Below, one piece after another: positions 35,925-45,987 of a stretch of 64,000 nucleotides of DNA. Every line of letters begins with the position of its first letter. The stretch's first letter is position 1. Both the position numbers and the translations under genes were made by a program. The notes under the pieces were generated by a model. The model ran no database searches. It had not been told where the DNA came from and saw only the letters and a list, made by a program, of their open reading frames with translations. The stretch comes from Acidimicrobiia bacterium. GTDB lineage: Bacteria; Actinomycetota; Acidimicrobiia; ATN3; PSLF01. The DNA lies in contig PSLF01000009.1 of assembly GCA_040289475.1 (NCBI GenBank), positions 22,776 through 86,775 of the forward strand, in the 5' to 3' direction.

Positions 35925-38900
35925 TTATCCCCGCTGCTGCGGAGGTAGTCCAGAATCTTCGGCAGAATCCTGCATATCGTGATTACTACTGCTCGACGAC
36001 GGCCCCGACTCTGAAGTAGGGGGTGGCTCCGGAGCCGATTCTCGATTCGGCAGCGGCCTCGTATCCAAATACTCTCCTCTGTCATGTGGAGGAACAGGGC
36101 CCGGAGGTGGCACAGGACCCGGACCTGGGCGAGGGCCACGCGGAGGGCCACCTGGGCGAGGGCCACGTCTTACAGTCGCCGCAAGTAATGCTCTTCGCCG
36201 CGCTGCTTCTACCCAGCGAATTTGGAGCAGCACAAAGATGGAAACGAGCAGCGTGAAAGCCGTGACAGCGATTCCAACGAAAATCAACTGTTGTGGGCGA
36301 TACTCAAGGTGGATCGTGTAGCTGCCGGTCTGCTTGATCCGCCAGGCATTTGCGTATCCGTTTATAAGCTTTGGTTCTTGGGGTTCGATGGGAACTGAGG
36401 TCCCGTCGCTACGCACAATTCTTCCCCGCCAGCCTGGATTGATGTTTTCCCCGAGGATCAGGTAGTAGGGGTCATCGGTGGCACCAGACACCTTGAGATC
36501 CCAGCTATAGCGTCCGTGGTTCGTCACCTCAATGAGCGGTAGGTTGCGTCTCGTAGTTGGTGGTGGCTGAGTTATCGACGTCAGAGAGACTCGGTCGATT
36601 AGGAGAACTCCAGAAGGTGACGTAAGGAGCATGTGGTCTCCGCGTCCGAGAGTGATAGACGCAGCCGCGTTACATGGCACCCCTCGGACAGTTCGGAGGC
36701 TCAGCAAGTCGTCCACTTTGGCGGCAGCCCGGAAACGCACCTGCTGTCCGTCGACCCATATTGTGGAATCTGGAACTACGCTGGCCCCCTTGGTTCGGAT
36801 TTCATCTTCGCTCGGCGCAGGGCCCAATGCCTCACAAGGTGTAACGACCTCGGCGTCATCTGCAGGGACAGCATTGGTGAGCCCTGGAATTCCCAGCTCT
36901 GCAACTGCAGTCGGCATGAGGATTGCCTTGGGATCTCCCCGTACAGGAGAGGTGTCGGCAGTAAAGCGCTCTCTGATCTTGTCGATCGTGAACGTGATTG
37001 ACGTCGTGGTGACGGGTGCGTCTAGAACTCGCTTGTAGTGCTGTAGTCCAAGCTTGTCTTGAGGAGGCGCCTCGAAGGAAAACGTCTTTTGCTGTCCGTT
37101 GGAGAAACTTACTGTCGCTTCCTCAATGCCCGAATGGAGCTCGTCTTCTTTGAACACGAAGTCGAACTCCGATATTTGGGTGGGAGCGGAAAGATCAATG
37201 TTGATCGACTCTCCGACCATCTTCGAGCCAATAGCTGGCTGCCAGTATGTCTCGGTATTGCCGTCGACCGCGGACATTGCACGATACTTGGGCATTCCTA
37301 GCCACCTTGAAGAAGACGCGGCTTTTGATATTGGACCTTTCACTCCCAACAACGCGTCGACGGTTGGATCGGGTGTTGCAGGCGATAGACTAACTCCGGC
37401 AAGGGGTGCAAAGACCCTCTGCCCTGGTACGTAAAAGACCCGTGCAAGTTGGGCTTCTTCATCGGAGCGCATGAAGTCGCCGGGTTGATTCTTAGCACGC
37501 TGAAACACGTACCCAAGGTTGAGAGGGGCAAATGCGGAATCTCCGCCGGGAGCTCGCCTGAAGACGTCATCTGGGGTTCTGAGAAGTTCAAGAGGGTAGA
37601 TGCCAGGGATGTCGATCTCGGCAATTCCTACCGGGGGAAGATAACGAGCGTTGCGCCCAGTAGCACTTATCCCGTCGATTCTAAAGCGTAGGCGTTGAGT
37701 ATCCACAGGTTGGCCCAGAGAGAAAGTCTGTGGACCATTGGTAGGCTGCAGATCGAGGGGTATTTCTCTTCCAGAATCCGGGATCACGGTGAGCCGCGTA
37801 ATATTGCGGCCATCTTCTTGGAACTTGAGGTAGATGGTGAGTTGGTCGACAGTACGCCTGTCGTCGAAGGTGATCTCTAACTGGGCACCAACGGGATTGC
37901 CGAGACCCCCTACCATCCAGGCTGTGTTGAGGTTGCGATCGAAGGCCATGGCCGGACGGTTCTCTGGAAGCTCGTACCAGAATGATCCATAACTGGAGGC
38001 TCTGATCGATTTCACCCCCCTGAACTCCGCGACCGTTTGTTTTCTAGGAGCCTCGACTTCGTCGAAGACTGTCCAGTTGCGATCGGCAACGCCTCCACGA
38101 CGAAGTTCCTCCCCCTCTGCGAGGGTATAGGAGTAGTTGTTTTTGATTACTCCGAACTGCCATGCCCGGCGTCTATTCGAATCTGTGATGATCACGCTGG
38201 GCTGGGAATTGAGCGTTTCTTGTAGTTGGGTCGAGGTTTGCGAGGCAGAGAGGAAGAAGGGGGGGTTGTCATCCAGGTACCCAAAAGCGGAGAGCGTCAA
38301 TACTCCGAAGTTGTCGCCGGAGATTAGCAGGGGTTGCTCTACACGCTCGGCCCTTACGATCGGAAGGGGATCTGGCACAATGAAGTACTCAAGAGGCGCG
38401 AGCTTTGCCTCAACTTCTGGGTATCCGAAGTCTTGAGAACGGAGCTGAGAGCGGTCGGTCGTCGGAGACCACTGTCCAGGCTCTCCGAATTTCCCCCCTC
38501 CGGGACCAGGGACTAATCCTTGACGCCCCAGCATGTCTATGACCACAGCAGGTCTGGGGGTGTCCCAACGCGCCCAGTCAAGGTCGTGCCTCACTATTAC
38601 ATCACCGGCTCCCAAGTAGCGCGCTATTGGGAGAAGCGTATTGGGCTCCAAGGTGCCTTGCTGGATGGCGCCATCCAGCGCACCGGTCAGGTTAGCTCCG
38701 TACGGTGATCCATAAGGGACGAGCGTCCTCAGCAGAGTCGGCCGCTTGATCATCGATTGATTGATGTCGTCGAGGGTGACTCCCCACTGATAGTAAGCGA
38801 AGGGTTGGCCCGGAAACATGAGAAGCCGATAAGACTGCTGTTTGGCACCGGTTCCGGTCGGTTGCTCTTTGCGGATCTGAGATTCCGTCAACATGAAGCC

Positions 38901-40400
38901 GTTTATGCGCTTCGCTGCTTCCTTCCAGTACTCAGGGATCCCGTGTTTGACCGACATGTTGGGGTCCCACGCTCTGAACGTCCAGTATCCGTAGGTGTTT
39001 ACGACGACGAGGGCGAGTACGATGGCAATAGGAATGTAAGGTTGCCATCCCGGCTTCACGCCCCTTACTTCGCGTGTCTCGGCAATGCGTTTCTGGACGG
39101 ACTCGACGCCAGCGGCAAGCAGTGCCGCAAAAGCCAATGCCAGCATGGGAGCAGCTTTGTACGTGTTGCGGAAGGCCATCGCCGGCTGCCAGTGGTCGTA
39201 AAGGTAATTGAGCAGCCTGCCATATGGACTTGGCTTCTGAGGCGGAAACACTCCAACCATCAGTAGGACAGAGGCGACCATGAGCATTCCAAAGTAGATG
39301 CGGTATCGCCATCGGATGAGCCATGCCGAGATCAGTGCGAGGACGGGGACGGCAAAGGTGGTGATAACCAAGACCGGATTGGACAGGTAGGACAATGCCC
39401 CCCTATACCACGGCCCAAAACGGTCACCCCCGTAGAAGAACCAAAATCCGAAAAGGCGAATGCTCTCCGAAAAACTGGACGTGAGATTGGTGAAGTACGC
39501 TGGCTCGGTAAAGGTGAGGATGTTGAGAGCCAGCTTGCCTTGAATGAGGAGAGGCACTAGCCACCATATTGAAAGCAGTCCCATCAACACTAGGCACTTG
39601 GCAGCGTAGAGAAGAGCTGTGCGGAAGGTCGAAGTACGCAGTACGTACACGTGGTAGAGGAAGTACAGCACGGGGGCTACAAGCACGAAGATCGTCGATG
39701 CCGCGTTCAGTCCAGTCATTAAGAAGAACGCCAGTCCCACCAGCATCGGATATTTCCAGCCCCGAGGTCGCCACATCCCTTTGATGAAGAAGTTGAGAAG
39801 CCACGGGAGCATCACATAAGGCAGCAGCATGCCGCTCGTGCGAGGGAGCCACATCATTACGTACGGGTTGAACATGTAAAAGATGGCCGCCACCCAATGA
39901 AGCGACGTGCGTCGCTTTCCTCGCAAAGTATCCATTAGGCATACAACGCCCCATCCTGCTATAAGCAAGAGGAGGGACTGCCACAGGCGCTGGGATATCC
40001 AAGTCGGAATACCGATGACGCTCGTCAAGTAGAAAAACGTTCCCATTGGGAAGACGTATGAGATCGCTTGGTGGGGAATGAATCCCAGGTAAGTCCCCGG
40101 ATCCCACCCGGATATAACTCTTTGCATAAAGAACAGCGGATCGACGTACAGATCGAACTTCGTGTCTGGAACAACAGCGCCCGGAAGCTGCGTGAACATG
40201 GCGAAACCGGCTATGACGAAAAGCCACACCGGCAACGGGATCTTCGACCAAGTAAATGGTTCTCGTACCCGCCTTACCGGCACGGCTCCAACGCGAGCTG
40301 GCCTCAGCGGCGGGCGTTCCGGCCTCTCACGCCTTTGAGGCTCTTGCCGCTGGGGCACTGCAGATTTTGGCGCTTCTGGCTCCTGTATTGGACTTGCCAC
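35925..40400 (-). CDS. AftD-like alpha-(1,3)-arabinofuranosyltransferase family protein
   Basis: A 1491-residue integral membrane protein. Residues 1-52 are a Pro/Arg-rich cytosolic tail. About 11-13 membrane segments follow (55-460), with DTKFDLYVDPLFFMQ and GWDPGTYLGFIPHQAISYVFPMGTFF (about 79-121), which closely match the GT-C/DUF3367 signature of mycobacterial AftD (DTKLDL, WDP, FPMGPFF). A long outer domain includes two F5/8-type-C-like carbohydrate-binding parts at about 810-900 and 1080-1160 (for example AMFDRNLNTAWMVGG-like and AVDGNTETYWQPAIG). A final membrane segment lies near 1395-1415, before a Gly/Pro-rich tail. AftD branches arabinan in the mycobacterial wall; here the acceptor is unknown. 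Confidence 0.8.
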   Translation of the reverse strand: MASPIQEPEAPKSAVPQRQEPQRRERPERPPLRPARVGAVPVRRVREPFTWSKIPLPVWLFVIAGFAMFTQLPGAVVPDTKFDLYVDPLFFMQRVISGWDPGTYLGFIPHQAISYVFPMGTFFYLTSVIGIPTWISQRLWQSLLLLIAGWGVVCLMDTLRGKRRTSLHWVAAIFYMFNPYVMMWLPRTSGMLLPYVMLPWLLNFFIKGMWRPRGWKYPMLVGLAFFLMTGLNAASTIFVLVAPVLYFLYHVYVLRTSTFRTALLYAAKCLVLMGLLSIWWLVPLLIQGKLALNILTFTEPAYFTNLTSSFSESIRLFGFWFFYGGDRFGPWYRGALSYLSNPVLVITTFAVPVLALISAWLIRWRYRIYFGMLMVASVLLMVGVFPPQKPSPYGRLLNYLYDHWQPAMAFRNTYKAAPMLALAFAALLAAGVESVQKRIAETREVRGVKPGWQPYIPIAIVLALVVVNTYGYWTFRAWDPNMSVKHGIPEYWKEAAKRINGFMLTESQIRKEQPTGTGAKQQSYRLLMFPGQPFAYYQWGVTLDDINQSMIKRPTLLRTLVPYGSPYGANLTGALDGAIQQGTLEPNTLLPIARYLGAGDVIVRHDLDWARWDTPRPAVVIDMLGRQGLVPGPGGGKFGEPGQWSPTTDRSQLRSQDFGYPEVEAKLAPLEYFIVPDPLPIVRAERVEQPLLISGDNFGVLTLSAFGYLDDNPPFFLSASQTSTQLQETLNSQPSVIITDSNRRRAWQFGVIKNNYSYTLAEGEELRRGGVADRNWTVFDEVEAPRKQTVAEFRGVKSIRASSYGSFWYELPENRPAMAFDRNLNTAWMVGGLGNPVGAQLEITFDDRRTVDQLTIYLKFQEDGRNITRLTVIPDSGREIPLDLQPTNGPQTFSLGQPVDTQRLRFRIDGISATGRNARYLPPVGIAEIDIPGIYPLELLRTPDDVFRRAPGGDSAFAPLNLGYVFQRAKNQPGDFMRSDEEAQLARVFYVPGQRVFAPLAGVSLSPATPDPTVDALLGVKGPISKAASSSRWLGMPKYRAMSAVDGNTETYWQPAIGSKMVGESINIDLSAPTQISEFDFVFKEDELHSGIEEATVSFSNGQQKTFSFEAPPQDKLGLQHYKRVLDAPVTTTSITFTIDKIRERFTADTSPVRGDPKAILMPTAVAELGIPGLTNAVPADDAEVVTPCEALGPAPSEDEIRTKGASVVPDSTIWVDGQQVRFRAAAKVDDLLSLRTVRGVPCNAAASITLGRGDHMLLTSPSGVLLIDRVSLTSITQPPPTTRRNLPLIEVTNHGRYSWDLKVSGATDDPYYLILGENINPGWRGRIVRSDGTSVPIEPQEPKLINGYANAWRIKQTGSYTIHLEYRPQQLIFVGIAVTAFTLLVSIFVLLQIRWVEAARRRALLAATVRRGPRPGGPPRGPRPGPGPVPPPGPVPPHDRGEYLDTRPLPNRESAPEPPPTSESGPSSSSSNHDMQDSAEDSGLPPQQRG

Positions 40401-40429
40401 AAAAACCCCCGGAATCGTGCTGAGAAAGT

Positions 40430-41602
40430 TTATAACGAACTGCCCAAGCTTTCAGAGGAACCGTGGAGTCTCCCCGCGGAAGCTCGGGTCAGGACATCGA
40501 GTGTCTTTTTGGCAGCGTCTCCCCATGTGAAGGAGAGTGCCCTGCGCGCGGCTGCTTGTGCCATGGCACGCCGCAGGTGCATGTCGTCCAGCAAACGGAC
40601 ACAGCGCTCCATAAACTCTGTACGACTCGTGCACACAAATCCTGTTCTCTCAGAGATCACTGACTCTTGCAAACCTGACTTACCAAGGGCGACTGTTGGA
40701 CAGCCCATTGCTGCTGCCTCCATAGTCGAAATCCCCCATCCCTCTATATCCGATGCCGTTACGGCGATCCAAGCTGAGGCCAGCAACTCCAACTTGGTGT
40801 GGTTGTCCACAAAACCTGTAAAGGACACCTGTCGCTCGACGCCTAGTTGTCGAACTAGAGACTGTAGCCGACATTTGTCATCACCATCACCTACGACCAT
40901 TAGCCGAAGAGAAGATCGGGCCCGAAGGAGGGGCGAAAGAAGCTCAAGAAGCAGGTCTACTCGCTTGTAGCGCTTTAGGCGCCCGAGGTATACCAAGGTC
41001 GGGATTTCTGACTTGAAGTCGATATTACCCTCTAGGATTGCTGCTTCGTACTTGTCGAAGGGCGGTTCGACAGCGTGGTCGGTTCCATTGTGAACGACCT
41101 CAATGTGGGCTTCCGGAATCCCCAGCTGCACGAGTTCACGCTTAGAGGTTTCCGATACCGTAAGGAAAGGCAGGTGCCGGTAAGCAGCGGGCATCACCTT
41201 GGCCTCCAAGAACTTTCCGAAAACGCGCGCAACACCCTTGAATTCCATCTCGTATTGTTGCTGGCAGACGTGGTGGACCATGACGACCGTGGGTTTGCGC
41301 GTAACAAGCTTTGACATCCAAGGGACACCGTTAACGACCTCTAGAACCACATCTGCTTGCCTAGCCGCTCCCTGGATGAGTTGAGCAGCCACGGCAAAAT
41401 ACACGGTGTACTTGGAGCCTAGCCGCTTAATTCGTAAGCGGTCACTTGTCTCCGTTTGCACCGCTCCAGGGTAAGACACGGTGAGGATGTCTACTCGATG
41501 GCCCCACTCGATCCAGTATTCGACTTGCTTTCGAAGGTTGATACCAGCCCCACCGCCTTGTGGGTGTGCCCAGTCTCTGTCGCAGATCACTAAGATTCTC
41601 AT
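40430..41602 (-). CDS. Family 4 glycosyltransferase
   Basis: A 390-residue GT-B enzyme. The N-terminal part has ILVICDRDWAHPQGGGAGI and the acceptor half; the C-terminal half has LVYLGRLKRYKRVDLLLELL, LMVVGDGDDKCRLQSL, VSFTGFVDNHTKLELLASAWIAVTASDIEGWGISTMEAAAMGCP, the GT4 E-x7-E signature (E in DIEGWG and in STMEAA), used to bind the nucleotide-sugar donor. It probably adds a sugar to a carrier in the cytoplasm for the same surface glycan as the AftD-like protein. The ATG at 41602 is preferred over one at 41659, because gggag sits 7 nt upstream. Its start is 92 bp from the divergent 41694 gene. Confidence 0.85.
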   Translation of the reverse strand: MRILVICDRDWAHPQGGGAGINLRKQVEYWIEWGHRVDILTVSYPGAVQTETSDRLRIKRLGSKYTVYFAVAAQLIQGAARQADVVLEVVNGVPWMSKLVTRKPTVVMVHHVCQQQYEMEFKGVARVFGKFLEAKVMPAAYRHLPFLTVSETSKRELVQLGIPEAHIEVVHNGTDHAVEPPFDKYEAAILEGNIDFKSEIPTLVYLGRLKRYKRVDLLLELLSPLLRARSSLRLMVVGDGDDKCRLQSLVRQLGVERQVSFTGFVDNHTKLELLASAWIAVTASDIEGWGISTMEAAAMGCPTVALGKSGLQESVISERTGFVCTSRTEFMERCVRLLDDMHLRRAMAQAAARRALSFTWGDAAKKTLDVLTRASAGRLHGSSESLGSSL

Positions 41603-41693
41603 CTGACTCCCGAGCCGTGGTTCCGAGACTGTACAGGCAACTCCGCCGGTATCGATCACCTGAGCGGATAGAAGTTTTGCCTTAGGAGGCTAT

Positions 41694-43982
41694 GTGACTG
41701 TGCAAAAGGAGAATGCCACAGGCCATCCTCGGAACTCGATGCCAAAGTTGCCCTGGACTCAAAAAATCTTTTTACCAAAAGGGTTGCTGGCGGCGGCTCC
41801 TGCTGTTGTTTACGCCATCGTATCTGCTGTAGTACTCCGCCCGCTCCTTCAAAAGCGGGGCTATCCGTTTTCATTTGATATGTCATTCGGGCCTCATATG
41901 AAGGTTCCTCCTGAGGCTTACGGTTTGGGATCTGAGTTCGGAAGGCGCCTCCCCGATTTCATCTGGATCTCACTGATATCTCGGGTAATCCCTGCAGAGT
42001 TCGTGGCAAAAGGGGTGTTGCTTCTAATTCCGTTTGCGGCAGGTACGACTGGGTACTGGGCATCACGAAGATTGCTGGGTAGAGCTGGACTAACTACTGG
42101 CGGCGCCATTTATGCAGGACTGCTCTACGAACTGAATCCTTTCGTCTACCAGCGTTTCCTCGCCGGCCACTGGCACATCCTGTTAGGTTACGCGTTTTTT
42201 CCAACGATCCTTGTGGCTGCTATGGAGCTGGTGATGTCAGAAGCGGGCTCGGGCAGGCAAAAACATGCCGAGCCCGAAAAGCCAAAAAGTAAGCACCGTT
42301 GCTCTGCGTTGTGGCCTGTCACTTTATCCTCGGCCATTCTGGGGATTACCAGCTTTGCGGTTTCGGTTATGGGACTTCTCGCTCTGTTGCTAGCAATTGG
42401 TGTGGCAGGCGCGAGCAGATGGACGAATGGGCGCGGGGAGAGGGAAGGCGGCAAAAAAGAATGGGGCGGATGGAAGGGCTGGAGCGCGAGCCTTCGACCC
42501 AAGGCCGTTCTGAGCGTTGCTGCTGCGGCAGTGTGGTCGTCCGCCAACGCCACGTGGATAATCCCAGCGCTCTTGAAGTCAGGTAAACGGGCGGAGTTTT
42601 CCGACCTGGATTGGCGGGCATTTTTGGTGAGGGGACACGATCAGTGGGAGGCATTCCTCAATGTCGTGCGGCTAGTCGGCTTTTACAGACAGGACTTTTT
42701 TCCTCCGACTCTTTCGAGGCTTTCGGGGTGGCTCGCGTCTGCTGCTGTGGTAGCGTTCTTTATCGCAGGGCTCGTGGTCGTATACAGACATGACCCTCGA
42801 CTTTTTGCGTTTGCACTATTATCTCCGGTGACTTTTTTGTTTCTAGCTCTAGGCGAAAGGGCTCCGCTTGTGGGCCCTTTACTCGGGTGGGTATATCCAA
42901 GAATCCCTGGATGGCAGATCTTTAGGGAATCTCAGAAGCTTCTGGTGCCGGTGTGCTTTTTTTACGCTGCTCTAGGCGGGCTCGGTGTCTCGAGGATCGC
43001 ATCTTTTTGGGCGACGAGTGACTCTGGTACAAAAGCTGGGTCGAGCCCGGAATTTTCCAGTGGTGTGGGGCGGCTTTCGGGACGTCTGTCGCCGGAGGGT
43101 TTGGCGCTGCTATTGGCCGCTCTCACGATTCCGGTAGCGCTCTCGGCGGACCTTTTTTTCGGGCTCCGAGGCAGTATCTCGGTGTCGCCTTACCCATCAG
43201 GGTGGTATGAGGCGGCGGAAGCACTGCCTTCTGGAGACGGAAAGCTGCTTGTTTTTCCGTGGCATCAGCACCTCCCATTTGACTTCACCGGAGGGCGAAC
43301 GAATGTCAACCCTGTTCAAGACTTCTTCCCCAAAGAAGTGCTTCAGTCCACCAGAGCCGAGTTTCCTGGCTTTGTCCTCGGAGTGTCTGATCCGGTCGAT
43401 TCCTACGTGCGCGATTTCATTGCCTCAGGGCCGGTATTGAGCGACACTGCATCGGCCCTTCGTCCGTTGGGGGTTGACTCTGTGGTAGTCCTGAAGACGG
43501 CCGACTGGTTAGCGTACGAGTTCTTAGAGCGGAAGGCAGGAATCACCAAAATCATCGACAACCACGACCTTCGTCTCTACGTCGTAAATGGGTCGGGAGG
43601 GTCGGTATCGGCATTCCGACCTACTTCCGAATTGCCGCGAGTTCAGGAATCTACAGGGGTTGCAAGCGACGACCCAGAGCTGTTGTCCGCCGGGTGCCAA
43701 GCGAATCCCGACGAAAAAGTCTCCAAGGAAACCCCTTTTTCTTACAGAGTGCCGGGACCGGGATGTTGGGTAGTTCCCCAGCCATTCGATGCTGGCTGGC
43801 GGGCGAGAGGTGTGGTCGGAGAGGTGTGGTCTGGGGCTGCAGTCGGTGTTTTTGTGGAGAGAGAAAGCAGAGTGGTGTTTGTGCCCGCGTTTTTTGCGCT
43901 TGGTGGCCACTTAGTCACAGCGACGACCATCATCGCGTCGCTCGCTGTTTTATTAGGACGAAGAAGGCAGCGCGCTTTGTAA
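41694..43982 (+). CDS. GT-C-like membrane protein of unknown acceptor (762 residues)
   Basis: A polytopic protein with about 12 membrane segments up to residue 500 and a soluble external part at the C-terminus, ending with a last membrane segment and RRRQRAL. The overall build is that of GT-C glycosyltransferases or of membrane proteins annotated as YfhO/DUF6541-like. It is hard to name: LYELNPFVYQRFLAGHWHILLGYAFFPTIL matches the conserved loop seen near the same place in AftD-like proteins (ie NPYVMMW in the 35925-40400 product), suggesting shared ancestry. The start is GTG with a perfect aggagg 4 nt upstream. It is divergent from the GT4 gene. Confidence 0.65.
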   Translation: MTVQKENATGHPRNSMPKLPWTQKIFLPKGLLAAAPAVVYAIVSAVVLRPLLQKRGYPFSFDMSFGPHMKVPPEAYGLGSEFGRRLPDFIWISLISRVIPAEFVAKGVLLLIPFAAGTTGYWASRRLLGRAGLTTGGAIYAGLLYELNPFVYQRFLAGHWHILLGYAFFPTILVAAMELVMSEAGSGRQKHAEPEKPKSKHRCSALWPVTLSSAILGITSFAVSVMGLLALLLAIGVAGASRWTNGRGEREGGKKEWGGWKGWSASLRPKAVLSVAAAAVWSSANATWIIPALLKSGKRAEFSDLDWRAFLVRGHDQWEAFLNVVRLVGFYRQDFFPPTLSRLSGWLASAAVVAFFIAGLVVVYRHDPRLFAFALLSPVTFLFLALGERAPLVGPLLGWVYPRIPGWQIFRESQKLLVPVCFFYAALGGLGVSRIASFWATSDSGTKAGSSPEFSSGVGRLSGRLSPEGLALLLAALTIPVALSADLFFGLRGSISVSPYPSGWYEAAEALPSGDGKLLVFPWHQHLPFDFTGGRTNVNPVQDFFPKEVLQSTRAEFPGFVLGVSDPVDSYVRDFIASGPVLSDTASALRPLGVDSVVVLKTADWLAYEFLERKAGITKIIDNHDLRLYVVNGSGGSVSAFRPTSELPRVQESTGVASDDPELLSAGCQANPDEKVSKETPFSYRVPGPGCWVVPQPFDAGWRARGVVGEVWSGAAVGVFVERESRVVFVPAFFALGGHLVTATTIIASLAVLLGRRRQRAL

Positions 43983-44059
43983 CGAGCTCTTCCGCAAGCC
44001 ATTGGGTCGTGCTAAACTAGCGAAAGCCTAATCTGTCCGAGTACGTGGGGATTGCGGAC

Positions 44060-44251
44060 ATGACATTCAATCCGATAGCACAGAGGCTTATAAGGTTTGC
44101 AGTAGCGGTGATGCTGCTGCTAGCTCTGACTATTGGTACGGTTACAGCGTTAGCCCAGTCGCCTTCGCCGTCACCTTCACCAACAGAGACCAGTACGATC
44201 TACGGAATCCCCTGTATTCCTGGGATTCCAATCCCAGGCTGTCCGGACTGA
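44060..44251 (+). CDS. Tiny secreted peptide with Ser/Pro repeat and two cysteines
   Basis: A 63-residue protein starting ATG at 44060 (GTG at 44045 is an alternative). An N-terminal signal peptide (LIRFAVAVMLLLALTIGTVTALAQ) is followed by SPSPSPSPTET and a short tail STIYGIPCIPGIPIPGCPD with two Cys (CIPGIPIPGC). The mature part of about 30 residues is Pro/Gly-rich with no known fold. I do not recognise the family. The only supporting evidence is the clean signal peptide and its isolated position between two well-defined genes; codon use looks normal. Cleavage after ALAQ would leave a small disulfide loop. Confidence 0.5.
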   Translation: MTFNPIAQRLIRFAVAVMLLLALTIGTVTALAQSPSPSPSPTETSTIYGIPCIPGIPIPGCPD

Positions 44252-44430
44252 GTTACCCGGTTCGTCTATTTTGGCTACACTTTTTTTGTAGTGAGCCCGA
44301 CGCGTTATTTCTCCGTGACAGCAGGTGCGGTGTCGGCGAATTATAAGGGTGAGCGAGTACTGTTTCTCCGGGCGATGATCGCGGTTCTTTCGTTTACTTC
44401 CACTCACTAACTGAACTCCCAGAGGCGGCT

Positions 44431-45987
44431 ATGAATGCAAGCGTTGTACTCGATTCACCAGCAGGTCCCGTTGTGGGGCAGGAACGTGGTGGGGTGCTCA
44501 TGTTCCGAGGCATTCCCTATGCGCTGCCGCCTATTGGAAGGTTGAGGTTTGCGCCGACGGCTCGGCTGGAGGAGCTTCCCTTGACGGACGGCCGGCCTTT
44601 CGATGCCACTAGGCTCGCCCCTGCAGCTCCTCAAAATACTTTTTTCGGGGGGATAGAGCTGCCGGGACTTTCGGTGCGAGAAACCGCCGAGGACTGCTTG
44701 TATTTGAACGTGTGGACTCCCTCGTTGGAGGGGAAGCTTCATCCAGTAATGGTCTGGATCCATGGCGGCGGATTTACCACCGGATCGGGCTCCCTTCCTT
44801 TATACAAAGGCCAAAGGCTCGCGCTAGAACACGGCGTTGTGGTGGTAACAATCAATTATCGCCTCGGGATCCTTGGCTTTTTACACCTAGGTGTGCGCTA
44901 TCCACAGGCATTTCCAAACTGCTTCAACTTGGGCCTTCGCGACCAGGTATTGGCACTCCAGTGGGTGAGAGAGAATATCGCCGCGTTTGGAGGTGATCCG
45001 AACAATGTGACGGTTTTTGGCGAATCGGCCGGCGCAATGAGCATCGGCACCCTTATGGGGGTCGAAGAAGCTGACGGCCTATACCACAAAGCGATCTTGC
45101 AGAGCGGAGCATCTCACTTCGTCACCTCTCCCGATGTTGCAGCTCGAGTCTGTGAGAAGGTTTTGTTTGAGTTGGATATCTCCGAGAGAGACCTCGGTGT
45201 TTTTTACCAGCTAGATGTGGACGAAATCCTAAAAGCCCAGTTGATATTAGAATTGCCGGCCGCAGGAACTACCCCGCAATCTGTCGCGCATGATGGGGCT
45301 TTTCTGTCTTTTGTGCCCACTATAGATGGCGACTTTCTCGAGTGCGAGCCGCTCGAGAGGATCCACAACGGAAATGTCCCCAATGTGCCCCTCCTAGTGG
45401 GATCCAATCTCGAAGAGTTCAAGTTGTTCGCGCAGAGAGATCCGGCTATGGGATCGCTCACCAAAGAGCATGTTGTTTCCAGAGTACGGCAGCTTATACC
45501 CTCGGACCCTTCCGCAGCCGAAGAGGTCTACGCTGCTTATGAGCGAGCTGCTAAGACACGGGGTGCTTCCACGGATCCGAATGATTTATGGCTAGCAATC
45601 GCGGCCGACGCTATCTTTCGCATTCCAGCTATAAGGCTTGCCGAAGCTTCCATAGCGACGGGGAGGAAGGCTTGGGTTTACCTATTTGCGTGGAAAACCC
45701 CGCTTCTGGGTGCTGCTCACGGGCTCGATGTACCGTTTGTTTTCGGAAATTTGGGTGGAAAGGCTGCCGAGCCCTTTGTCGGCCCCATCGACAAAGCCGA
45801 AAGGCTTTCTCTAGCGATGCGAAAAGCGTGGACATCATTCGCTATGGAGGGCACACCGAAATGTGGGAGCGAGATTGAGTGGCCTCCTTACGATCAAGAG
45901 CGGTGTGTGATGGTCTTCGATGAAGTCCTGAGGGTTGAGAAAGATCCTTTTTCAGAGGAGCGACGCGTTTGGGATGGTCTTCTCTGA
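44431..45987 (+). CDS. Type B carboxylesterase/lipase
   Basis: A 518-residue alpha/beta hydrolase of the COesterase family. The oxyanion-hole segment is VWIHGGGFTTGSG, the nucleophile is S199 in FGESAGAMS, the acid is Glu 328 or 329 in GSNLEEFKLF, and the base is H430 in LGAAHGLDVPFVFGN. The NYRLGILGFL and EDCLYLNVWTP segments are the usual family markers. It hydrolyses ester bonds; substrate unknown. No signal peptide is present, so it is cytosolic. agaggcgg lies 5 nt before the ATG. The HAD gene starts at the stop (TGATG), so the two are translated together. Confidence 0.92.
   Translation: MNASVVLDSPAGPVVGQERGGVLMFRGIPYALPPIGRLRFAPTARLEELPLTDGRPFDATRLAPAAPQNTFFGGIELPGLSVRETAEDCLYLNVWTPSLEGKLHPVMVWIHGGGFTTGSGSLPLYKGQRLALEHGVVVVTINYRLGILGFLHLGVRYPQAFPNCFNLGLRDQVLALQWVRENIAAFGGDPNNVTVFGESAGAMSIGTLMGVEEADGLYHKAILQSGASHFVTSPDVAARVCEKVLFELDISERDLGVFYQLDVDEILKAQLILELPAAGTTPQSVAHDGAFLSFVPTIDGDFLECEPLERIHNGNVPNVPLLVGSNLEEFKLFAQRDPAMGSLTKEHVVSRVRQLIPSDPSAAEEVYAAYERAAKTRGASTDPNDLWLAIAADAIFRIPAIRLAEASIATGRKAWVYLFAWKTPLLGAAHGLDVPFVFGNLGGKAAEPFVGPIDKAERLSLAMRKAWTSFAMEGTPKCGSEIEWPPYDQERCVMVFDEVLRVEKDPFSEERRVWDGLL

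Noticed and set aside
38757..39266. Plus-strand frame of 169 residues within the AftD-like gene
   Set aside because: Opposite to a strongly conserved membrane protein; no family pattern.
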